Source of the DNA: Bradyrhizobium sp. | GTDB taxonomy: Bacteria; Pseudomonadota; Alphaproteobacteria; Rhizobiales; Xanthobacteraceae | DNA: 51,130 nt | Reading direction: 5' to 3' | NCBI RefSeq assembly: GCF_004799405.1 | Contig: NZ_SSMW01000153.1 | Coordinates: forward strand, 2,501-53,630 | Part shown: one piece after another, positions 8,432 to 15,595 of the stretch | How positions within the stretch are numbered: position 1 is the first letter of the stretch | Layout: every line of letters starts with the position of its first letter | The notes under the pieces: model-generated | Seen by the model: the letters and a program-made list of their open reading frames with translations, nothing else | What the model was told of the DNA's origin: nothing | Database searches by the model: none | Made by a program: the position numbers and the translations under genes

Positions 8432-8844
8432 ATGCCAGAGCTAGCGATTTCAGCCGAAAAAGTCGGTTTTTTGATCGAGAAAGCGCGGGAATTCGATGCC
8501 ACGGACGCGCCGACCGATCCGGATTCCGGCTCCAACGGGACTGACGACAACATGATCGATGTGCTCGAGGATAATGGCAGCGATCCGGTGGCGCGCGAGA
8601 TTACGGGCTTCATCGATGCGCTGACGGACGACGAGCAGATCGACCTGGTCGCCCTGATGCGGCTCGGGCGCGGCGATGCGACCATCGAGAATGGCAAGAT
8701 CTCCGTCGTGAGGCGGCCGATGGCCGCAACGGGCGCACCGCAAGCTATCTTCTCGGCGAACCGATGCTGGGTGATCTCCTGGCCGAGGGCCTCGATGAGT
8801 TCGGACTGAGCTGGGCCGACGAGCGAACCACGCCGGTACGGTGA
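8432..8844 (+). pseudogene. DUF3775 gene with a one-base frameshift
   Basis: The first part (MPELAISAEKVGFLIEKARE, then FDA..DPDSGSN...VLED..FIDALTDDEQIDLVALMRLGRGDATIE) matches the usual DUF3775 protein. After about 8689 the family's C-terminal half continues in another frame: EWQDLRREAADGRNGRTASY, then LLGEPMLGDLLAEGLDEFG, ending at TGA 8842-8844. Adding one G (GAGGAATGG instead of GAGAATGG) restores a single frame of about 137 residues. As read, the protein would go astray after residue 86 and stop at 8809. This is either a recent mutation or a sequence error. The family's function is unknown. Confidence 0.8.
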
Positions 8845-8872
8845 GAATTCTGCTTCGAGTTGGAAGAAACTG

Positions 8873-9862
8873 CTACCGCGCGCAATCGACGATGACGGTG
8901 CCGAGCTTGTCGCCTTTTTCCACCGCAAGGTGAGCCTGGGTGGTTTCCGATAGCGCGAACTGCCCGGCGATGTTGTGAATACGCGTTCCCGCCGCCAGCC
9001 ATTTCGAAATATCGGCTTGAGCTGCCGCAAGCAGCGGAGGCGGCAACGCCGGCAGCACCAGCGTGCGCAACGCGATGCATCTTTCCATCAGGGTGCGTAT
9101 CGGCACCACCGGGTTGCGATTGCCGTTGGTGGCGTAGACCGCGATGGTTGAATTCATCGCCATCAGCTTCAGCGTGGTTTCGATGTTGCCGCCGAAGTCG
9201 ACGTCGACGACGCGATCGACACCGCGCTGTGCGGTGAACGCCATCGTTTTGGCGACAACGTCCTCGGTCCGGTAGTTGACGACGAGGTCGGCGCTCGCAA
9301 GGCGCGCCTGCTCGGCCTTCATCTGCGAACTAACAGTCGCGATGACGCGCGCGCCGCCCCATTTTGCCAGTTGCACGGCATAGTGGCCGACCGCGCCGGC
9401 GCCGCCGGTGACCAGGACGGTCCGGCCCGCGATCGGCCCATCGCCGAACAGGCAGCACCACGAGGTCATGCAGGGGATACCGAGCGTCGCCCCGGCCGCG
9501 AACGACACGTCGTTCGGCAACGGCGTCACCAGATGCTCGGCCAGCGCGATATATTCAGCCGCGGTGCCGAACGCGCGGCCGTTGCGCTGCCCGTTAAAGA
9601 GCCAGACCCGTTGCCCCACGCTGAGCCGCGTGACGCCGGCGCCGAGCTGATCGACGATCCCTGCGCCGTCGCTGTTGGGAATCACGCGGGGGTATTCCAT
9701 CGCGCGGTAGCTGCCGGAGCGGCGGCCGGCATCGGCGGGATTGACGCCGGAGGCTTCCAGCCGGACCCGGACTTCGCCAGGTCCGGCCGCCGGCGTCGGC
9801 ATCTCGCCAAAGCTCAGCACATCGGGTGCAGCGCCCGTCCGCTCATACCAGGCCGCCTTCAT
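8873..9862 (-). CDS. Zinc-free medium-chain NADPH:quinone reductase
   Basis: The 329-residue member of the MDR superfamily begins MKAAWYERTGAAPDVLSFGE. It has the GroES-like N-terminal domain (SGVNPADAGRRSGSY) and the nucleotide-binding motif VTGGAGAVGHYAVQLAKWGG near residue 150. The structural-zinc cysteines are absent, as in QOR/zeta-crystallin enzymes, which reduce quinones or alkenals. The gene starts 16 bases after the SDR stop, so it is the last gene of the minus-strand oxidation cluster 8873-13862. Role in that cluster: removal of reactive enals or quinones (inference). Confidence 0.9.
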   Translation of the reverse strand: MKAAWYERTGAAPDVLSFGEMPTPAAGPGEVRVRLEASGVNPADAGRRSGSYRAMEYPRVIPNSDGAGIVDQLGAGVTRLSVGQRVWLFNGQRNGRAFGTAAEYIALAEHLVTPLPNDVSFAAGATLGIPCMTSWCCLFGDGPIAGRTVLVTGGAGAVGHYAVQLAKWGGARVIATVSSQMKAEQARLASADLVVNYRTEDVVAKTMAFTAQRGVDRVVDVDFGGNIETTLKLMAMNSTIAVYATNGNRNPVVPIRTLMERCIALRTLVLPALPPPLLAAAQADISKWLAAGTRIHNIAGQFALSETTQAHLAVEKGDKLGTVIVDCAR

Positions 9863-9878
9863 TTGGTAGCGCTTTCGG

Positions 9879-10661
9879 TTAGAGCGTGCCGGGGAACGCG
9901 CCGCCATCGAGCAGGATGTTCTGCCCGGTGATGAAGCCGGCCTTGGCGCTGCACAGAAACGCGCACGCCTCGCCGAATTCGTCGGGATCGCCGAAGCGCC
10001 CGGCGGGATTGAGCTTGGCGCGTTCCACCATGATCTGCTCCGCGGTGAGGCCGCGCTTTTCGGCCTCCGCCTTCGCGGTGCCGCGCAGCCGGTCGGTATT
10101 GAAGGGTCCCGGCAGCAAACCGTTGATGGTGACGTTGTTGATCACGGTCTTGCGCGCGATGCCGGCGACGAATCCGGTGAGGCCGGCGCGCGCGCCGTTC
10201 GACAGGCCCAGTATCTCGATCGGCGACTTCACCGCGGCCGAGGTGATGTTGACGATGCGGCCGAACTTGCGTGCCATCATGCCGTCCACCGTCGCCTTGA
10301 TCAGTTCGATCGGCGTCAGCATGTTGGCGTCGATGGCCTTGATCCAGTCGTCGCGGGTCCAGTTGCGGAAATCGCCGGGCGGCGGACCGCCGGCATTGTT
10401 GATCAGGATGTCTGGGTCGGGACAGGCTTTCAGCGCGGCCTCGCGGCCCGCAGGCGTGGTGATATCGCCGGCGACTTCCGTCACCGTGACGCCGGGGTTT
10501 GCCTTGCGTATGTCGGCGGCGGCGTTGGCCAGCACTTCGGCGCCGCGCGCGGTCATCGTGACATGCACGCCTTCGGCGGCAAGTGCGGCTGCGCAAGCGC
10601 GTCCCAGGCCCTTGCTGGATGCGCATACCAATGCGCGGCGGCCTTTGATTCCAAGATCCAC
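9879..10661 (-). CDS. SDR-family oxidoreductase lacking the canonical Tyr-x-x-x-Lys
   Basis: The 260-residue protein uses GTG at 10661, with AGGGGAG seven bases upstream; the frame is open to 10742 but that extension is not family-like. The dinucleotide motif reads CASSKGLGRACA in place of TGxxxGxG, and NNAG is intact in LINNAGGPP. At the catalytic site the Ser is in ITSAAVKSP, but the Tyr/Lys pair is replaced in LGLSNGARAGLTGF. This matches the atypical SDR group described as beta-ketoacyl-reductase-like without a proper catalytic tetrad (cd05344 in CDD). Its reaction is therefore uncertain. It lies in tandem with the GMC dehydrogenase and the quinone reductase. Confidence 0.88.
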   Translation of the reverse strand: MDLGIKGRRALVCASSKGLGRACAAALAAEGVHVTMTARGAEVLANAAADIRKANPGVTVTEVAGDITTPAGREAALKACPDPDILINNAGGPPPGDFRNWTRDDWIKAIDANMLTPIELIKATVDGMMARKFGRIVNITSAAVKSPIEILGLSNGARAGLTGFVAGIARKTVINNVTINGLLPGPFNTDRLRGTAKAEAEKRGLTAEQIMVERAKLNPAGRFGDPDEFGEACAFLCSAKAGFITGQNILLDGGAFPGTL

Positions 10662-10738
10662 TGTCTCACTCCCCTCTGGTTCGGATGGCTTTTTTGGTGG
10701 TTCGATATGCCTACTGTACCTCTGAATGGCGACCTGGT

Positions 10739-12346
10739 TCAATTCGCCCGCATCTCCGCCTTGATCATGTCGGCCGCCTTCTCGCCGATCATGATGGTCG
10801 GCGCATTGGTGTTGCCGCCGATCAGGGTCGGCATGATCGAGGCGTCGACCACGCGCAGGCCTTCGAGGCCGTAGACTTTCAGCTTCGGATCGACCACCGC
10901 CATCGAATCGTTGACGCCCATCTTGCAGGTGCCGACCGGGTGATAGACGGTATCGACGCGCTCGCGCAGCACTTTGCGAATATCGTCGTCGGTTTCGACG
11001 CCTTCGGTGAACACGTCAGAGGTCTGCAGCGCCTTCAGCGCCGGCGCATCCAATAGCCGCTTGGTCACCTTGAAGCCGGCGACCATGGTATCGACGTCGG
11101 CTTGCTCGCCGAAGAAATTCGGATCGATCGCGGGGGCGGCAAGCGGATCGGCGCTTTGCAGCCAGACGCTGCCGCGGCTTTTGGGGCGCAGCAGGCAGAC
11201 GTGACAGGAGAAGCCGGTGCCCCAGCGCGGCTTGCGGCCGTGATCGTTCACCATCGCCATGCAGAAGTGCAGCTGGATATCGGGCACGTCGAGGTCGGGG
11301 CGGGTTTTGAGGAAGCCGCCGCATTCGGCGATGTTCGATGTCATCGGTCCACGCCGCTCGCGCCGGTATTGCGCGATGCCCTTGAAGATCCGCGCGATGC
11401 CACCGAACGACAGGCCGGCGAAATACGGCGCGTCGGAGGTGAAGCCGAATACAAAGTCCGGATGGTCCTGCAGGTTTTGCCCGACGCCCGGCAGATGATG
11501 CGTAGAGGCGATGCCGTGTTTGGCAAGGGCTGTGCTGTCGCCGACGCCGGACAGCATCAGCAGTTGCGGCGTCTGGAACGCGCCGCCCGACAGGATCACT
11601 TCGCGGCGGGCGCGAATTTGCCTGGTTTCCTTGCCTTGCCGGTATTCGACGCCGACCGCGCGCTTGCCCTCGAACAGGATGCGGGTGGCCTGCGCGTTGG
11701 TCTCGACGCGCAAATTCGGACGCGTCGCCATGAAGGGGTGAATGTAGCCGCGCGCCGCGCTCCAGCGTTCGCCGTTCTTCTGCGTCACCTGATAGCTGCC
11801 GAGGCCTTCCTGGTCCTCGGCATTGAAGTCCTCGCGGATGCGGAATTGGGCTTCGCGCGCGGCCTGCAGGTACATCTCCCGCACCGGATTGTCGGACCGC
11901 AGTCCGGTGACGTGGAGCGGACCGCCCTTGCCGTGATACTCGCCGCCGAGTTCGGCATTGTCCTCCGAGCGCTTGAAGTAAGGCAGCACGTCGGCATAGG
12001 ACCAGCCGGTGTTGCCGAGCGAGGCCCACTGGTCGTAATCGCTTCTGTGGCCGCGGATATAGACCATGGCATTGATCGCGGAGGAGCCGCCGAGTCCCTT
12101 GCCGCGCGGCTGATAGCCGATCCGGCCGTTGAGGCCCGCCTGCGGCACGGTATCGAACGCCCAGTTGTTGACCTTGCCGGAAATCATCAGGATCATCGCG
12201 CCCGGCGCGGTGACGACCCAGTTGTCGTCCTTGCCGCCGGCTTCCAGCAGCGCCACCGACGTATTCTGATCCTCGGAGAGACGGCTTGCGACCGCGCAGC
12301 CGCCGGAGCCGCCGCCCACCACCACAAAATCGAATGTATCCGTCAC
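10739..12346 (-). CDS. GMC-family FAD alcohol dehydrogenase
   Basis: The 535-residue flavoprotein starts MTDTFDFVVVGGGSGGCAVA, with the FAD dinucleotide motif GGGSGG. The two GMC signatures are visible: GKGLGGSSAINAMVYIRGH at about residues 82-100 and SGGAFQTPQLLMLSG at about 257. The C-terminal active site has His in VYHPVGTCKMG and the Asn in GGNTNAPT. Choline, glucose and polyethylene-glycol dehydrogenases share this form. With an aldehyde dehydrogenase directly upstream on the same strand, a two-step alcohol-to-acid oxidation is the likely role, but the substrate is unknown. Compare the second GMC gene at 45865-47481. Confidence 0.93.
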   Translation of the reverse strand: MTDTFDFVVVGGGSGGCAVASRLSEDQNTSVALLEAGGKDDNWVVTAPGAMILMISGKVNNWAFDTVPQAGLNGRIGYQPRGKGLGGSSAINAMVYIRGHRSDYDQWASLGNTGWSYADVLPYFKRSEDNAELGGEYHGKGGPLHVTGLRSDNPVREMYLQAAREAQFRIREDFNAEDQEGLGSYQVTQKNGERWSAARGYIHPFMATRPNLRVETNAQATRILFEGKRAVGVEYRQGKETRQIRARREVILSGGAFQTPQLLMLSGVGDSTALAKHGIASTHHLPGVGQNLQDHPDFVFGFTSDAPYFAGLSFGGIARIFKGIAQYRRERRGPMTSNIAECGGFLKTRPDLDVPDIQLHFCMAMVNDHGRKPRWGTGFSCHVCLLRPKSRGSVWLQSADPLAAPAIDPNFFGEQADVDTMVAGFKVTKRLLDAPALKALQTSDVFTEGVETDDDIRKVLRERVDTVYHPVGTCKMGVNDSMAVVDPKLKVYGLEGLRVVDASIMPTLIGGNTNAPTIMIGEKAADMIKAEMRAN

Positions 12347-12389
12347 GGTTGTTCCCCCTCGTTGATATTTCTTATGGCTTGCCAGCTCT

Positions 12390-12423
12390 CGTTATTGCGA
12401 GGAGCGAAGCGACGAAGCAATCC
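12390..12423. repeat. GTTATTGCGAGGAGCGAAGC-type intergenic repeat
   Basis: A 34-base copy of the widespread rhizobial unit that reads GTTATTGCGAGGAGCGAAGC and continues GACGAAGCAATCC, with partly inverted ends (ATTGC...GCAAT). It sits in the 82-base gap between the GMC and aldehyde dehydrogenase genes and touches neither frame. Confidence 0.6.
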
Positions 12424-12428
12424 TGGCG

Positions 12429-13862
12429 CTACGACATCAATCGCAGCATCTTCTCCAGCCGCGCGATCCTGGCGCCATAGGGCGGATAAAGATCGGCCAG
12501 CCGGTTGAACGGCGAACGATAGAACACCGGCTTTAGTTTGCTTAAGGAGCGAAACCCCCATTCGCCGTGATAGGCGCCGGTACCGGACGCCCCGACGCCG
12601 CCCATCGGCTGGTTGATCTGGGTGAAATGAAACAGGCAATCGTTGACGGTGACGCCGCCGGAGACGGTGCGCGACAGCACCTCGTCGCGCGCCGCGTTGT
12701 CCTTGCCGAACCAGTACAGCGCCAGCGGCCGGTCGTGCTTGTTGACGTAGGCGACCGGCTCACCCGCGTCCCTGTAGCCCATGATCGGCAACAGCGGCCC
12801 GAAGATTTCTTCCTGCATGACGGTCATGTTAGGCGTGACGCCGAGCAGAATGGTCGGTGGAAACTTGCGTTTCGATTTCCAGGCGGGATCGCTGGCCTTC
12901 GCGGCCTGCATGACCTTGGCGCCCTTGGCGGCGGCGTCGGCCACCAGGCCCTCGAGCCGCGCATAATGCCGGTCGGAGACGATCGACGTGTAGTCGGCAT
13001 TATCGGGGTCGGTGCCGAACATCTTCTGCATATTGGCCTGCAGCCGCTCGGCAAAATCCTGCACCGAGGCTTCCGGCACCAGCGCATAGTCGGGCGCGAT
13101 GCAGGTCTGGCCGGCATTGAGCAGCTTGCCATAGGCGATACGCGCCGCTGCTTCCGCTAGATCGGCCGAACGGTCGACAATGGCAGGCGACTTGCCGCCA
13201 AGCTCGAGCGTGATCGGCGTCAGATTGCGCCCGGCGGCTTCCGCCACGAGCCGGCCGACCCGGGTCGAGCCGGTGAACATCAGATGGTCGAACGGCAGGG
13301 AAGCAAACGCCTGCGCGATATCGTCCTCGATGCCCGTCACCATCATTTCCGAGGCGTCGAATTTCGCGGCGATGACTTCCTTGAGCAGCGCCGAAAAACG
13401 CGGCACCAGCTCGCTCGGCTTGATCATCACGCGATTGCCGGCGGCAAGGGCGGCCACTGCGGGCGCCAGCGTGAGCTGCAACGGGTAATTCCAGGGCGCG
13501 ATGATGCCGACCACGCCGAGCGGCTGCGGGATCAGCCGGTTCTTGGCCGGCATGAATTGCAGCGCGGTCGAAACCCGCTGCGGCGCCATCCATTTCTTCA
13601 AGTGCCTGGCGGCGTGCCTGATTTCGCCGAGCACCAGCAAGCTCTCCGCGATCGCGGTCTCGATGCTGCTGCGATGGCCGAAATCCGCCGAGATCGCCTG
13701 CTCGAAACCAGTTTCATTGTCCGAGATCGCCGCGCGCAAGCGCGCCAGCCGGTCGAGACGCTCAGTCAGCGTCGGCGCCGGCATGGTCCGCGACAGCTCG
13801 AACATGCGCTGAAACGCATCATCCAGGGCTCTTTGCCCCCGGCTTTTCAGCGGCTGGTCCAT
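12429..13862 (-). CDS. Aldehyde dehydrogenase, coniferyl-aldehyde-dehydrogenase type
   Basis: The 477-residue NAD(P)-dependent ALDH starts MDQPLKSRGQRALDDAFQRM; upstream frame to 14018 is not family-like. Visible: NYPLQLTLAP substrate tunnel segment, the cofactor loop FTGSTRVG, catalytic Glu in LELGGKSPAI and nucleophilic Cys in NAGQTCIAPDYALV, then EEIFGPLLPI. The length and the PDYALV continuation fit the short CalB-like subgroup that oxidises coniferyl and long-chain aldehydes to acids. It is the first gene of the cluster ALDH, GMC, SDR, quinone reductase. Its promoter should lie in 13863-14156, where I recognised no operator. Confidence 0.92.
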   Translation of the reverse strand: MDQPLKSRGQRALDDAFQRMFELSRTMPAPTLTERLDRLARLRAAISDNETGFEQAISADFGHRSSIETAIAESLLVLGEIRHAARHLKKWMAPQRVSTALQFMPAKNRLIPQPLGVVGIIAPWNYPLQLTLAPAVAALAAGNRVMIKPSELVPRFSALLKEVIAAKFDASEMMVTGIEDDIAQAFASLPFDHLMFTGSTRVGRLVAEAAGRNLTPITLELGGKSPAIVDRSADLAEAAARIAYGKLLNAGQTCIAPDYALVPEASVQDFAERLQANMQKMFGTDPDNADYTSIVSDRHYARLEGLVADAAAKGAKVMQAAKASDPAWKSKRKFPPTILLGVTPNMTVMQEEIFGPLLPIMGYRDAGEPVAYVNKHDRPLALYWFGKDNAARDEVLSRTVSGGVTVNDCLFHFTQINQPMGGVGASGTGAYHGEWGFRSLSKLKPVFYRSPFNRLADLYPPYGARIARLEKMLRLMS

Positions 13863-14156
13863 GGCGTTCCCCCCAAAATTCTCTTGGCCCAAAGCTGGGC
13901 TTTTGCGCCAATTCTGGCAAGAGCGGCCTTGCGGGCCTGTTTGGCCTGATAAAGCCTGTTCCGCCCCGATAAAACCCCGAAAAGATCGCTCGCGGGCCTT
14001 TCCAAAGCACCCTCGCATTGGTACATACCGCTCGCGCCATGGGCATTTGCCCGGGTTGCCTTCTCAGGAAGCCTCCGGACGGGATCGATCGGCGCCTTTG
14101 GGCGTGGGCCAAATTCGTTTCGGTGTTCGGTTTTCGGGAGGGTGAGCATGGTTTAT

Positions 14157-14233
<77 letters not shown>

Positions 14234-14236
14234 GAC

Positions 14237-14290
14237 AAACCTCTGATTTTATGAGGTTTTTTGAGAGCCGCCCTTCGGGGCGGCTTTCTT
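14237..14290 (+). terminator. Double rho-independent terminator after tRNA-fMet
   Basis: Two consecutive hairpins followed by T-runs. The first, about 14237-14262, is AAACCTC...GAGGTTTTTT. The second, 14266-14290, is AGCCGCCC-TTC-GGGGCGGCTTTCTT. They close the tRNA transcript. The bases from there to 14527 hold no convincing gene; a short tandem TGTCGCCACCG is seen near 14300-14322. Confidence 0.85.
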
Positions 14291-14527
14291 GTTTTGAGCA
14301 TGTCGCCACCGTGTCGCCACCGCCTGCGGTTGGAGAACTCTGGGCGATACACCATTGGGAGCTGCTGAACTTCGGCTTCTGTCGGCTATTTGGTGCTTTG
14401 GCTCGGACCCTGTCTCCGTATTCGAGCGATGACTGGTGGACGTGAAGCGAGTTTCGACCCGCACCTTTCAGTTGCGGGATCAGCGCGTGCTGCCTAGTCT
14501 CGGGGCAGCTTTGCGCCGGCAGAACGC

Positions 14528-15268
14528 TTGCTCCAGGAACTCGGGATCACGGAGCCCGGCGAGATCGACCTTGAAGCGATCGCCTTTCATCTCGGCGCGC
14601 GCGTCCGATATCGCAAACTCGAAGGTTGTGAGGCGCGCATTATTGGACGGAACGAAGCTGCGATCATCACGATCGGTAAGGATTGTTCCGATCGGCGGAA
14701 GCGCTTTTCACTGGCTCACGAAATTGGTCATTGGACTCACCACAAAGGTCAGACGCTCGTCTGTCGCGTTGAGGAGTCCGCTCCACAAGGTAAGATGTCT
14801 CCCGAACGTGTCGCTAATAACTATGCGGCTGATCTTCTTATGCCGCATTATCTTTTCGGCCCCGCCGCCCGCGTCTATCCGAAATTGAATTTCAAAGCCG
14901 TCAACGATATCGCCGACATTTTTCACACGAGCCGATCAGCGACCGCCATTCGTCTTGTCGAAGGCGGCCACTCGCCCGCGTTGCTGGTTTGTCATGGGCT
15001 TAAAGGCCGCAAATGGTTTGCGCGTGGCCCCGACGTTCCGCCGCGATGGTTTCCGAGAGATGATCTCGACGCTGATAGCTTTGCGTTCGGCGTCCTTTTT
15101 GGCAAAAAGCCGGATGATCCAATGCCGCGCAAAATTGACGCGGAAGCTTGGTTTGATCGTCGCGATGCAGGAAAGTTTGCTGTACACGAACAAACAATCC
15201 GAAGCGCAACAGACGAAATTCTAACTCTGGTCCTGATCAACGATCCCGAAATGCTCGAAGATGAGTGA
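14528..15268 (+). CDS. ImmA/IrrE-family (M78) zinc metallopeptidase
   Basis: The 246-residue protein has the H-E-x-x-H motif at His64-Glu65-His68 in SLAHEIGHWTHH. The family helix around SPERVANNYAADLLMP carries the third ligand and substrate-site features. ImmA-type peptidases cleave repressors of mobile elements, and IrrE-type ones control stress repressors. The only start after the in-frame TAG at 14495 is TTG 14528, yet family-like sequence (PAERLLQELG) continues upstream of it, so the N-terminus looks clipped. No HTH partner gene is visible beside it. Codon usage is less GC-biased than the neighbours, and it lies 300 bases after a tRNA, both hints of transfer. Confidence 0.8.
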   Translation: MLQELGITEPGEIDLEAIAFHLGARVRYRKLEGCEARIIGRNEAAIITIGKDCSDRRKRFSLAHEIGHWTHHKGQTLVCRVEESAPQGKMSPERVANNYAADLLMPHYLFGPAARVYPKLNFKAVNDIADIFHTSRSATAIRLVEGGHSPALLVCHGLKGRKWFARGPDVPPRWFPRDDLDADSFAFGVLFGKKPDDPMPRKIDAEAWFDRRDAGKFAVHEQTIRSATDEILTLVLINDPEMLEDE

Positions 15269-15425
15269 CGAACTCTTGCTGAATGGATTGTGTTGGTCAG
15301 ACTTTGCCAATTGTAATTATCGAGCCGTTTCTATCAACGTCGAGCCCCAGTCCATGGTCATGGTGCCGCTGGCTTTGACGTTGCGCGCGGTCAAGCGAGG
15401 CGCCGGTGCGAAATCTGCTCACTAG
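15261..15425 (+). CDS. Possible 54-residue ORF overlapping the metallopeptidase stop
   Basis: ATG at 15261 overlaps the upstream gene by eight bases (ATGAGTGA) and opens a frame of 54 codons: MSDELLLNGLCWSDFANCNY at the start, with an Ala/Lys/Arg-rich tail. No recognised family. The overlap would allow translational coupling with the peptidase gene, and many ImmA genes have a coupled partner. There is no other support, so this stays tentative. Confidence 0.35.
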   Translation: MSDELLLNGLCWSDFANCNYRAVSINVEPQSMVMVPLALTLRAVKRGAGAKSAH

Positions 15426-15524
15426 CACCTGGGGCGGCCGGGAAGCGGCAAGATGACATTCATGCCGCGTTTGTAATAGCTTAGGTAAATCCGGAAGCTT
15501 TGGGATAACACCAGACCGGCAAAC

Positions 15525-15552
15525 CTTGCCTCCCCGGATAGCATCGCTATAT
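15525..15552 (+). promoter_or_regulatory. Candidate RpoH (heat-shock sigma) promoter for htpG
   Basis: CTTGCC at 15525 and GCTATAT at 15546-15552 resemble the rhizobial RpoH pattern CTTG...CYTATNT, with 17 bases between CTTG and the -10 part. The predicted transcript start is about 35 bases before the htpG ATG. The match is partial (first base of the -10 box differs), and htpG being a classic heat-shock gene is part of the argument. Confidence 0.35.
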
Positions 15553-15595
15553 CGGATTTTCCGCTATTACCCTTTGCCACCCAGCGAGACCGTTA

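Noticed and set aside
14436..14888. 150-codon plus frame near the tRNA
   Set aside because: Overlaps the metallopeptidase gene in another frame; Ser/Arg-rich, no homology signs.
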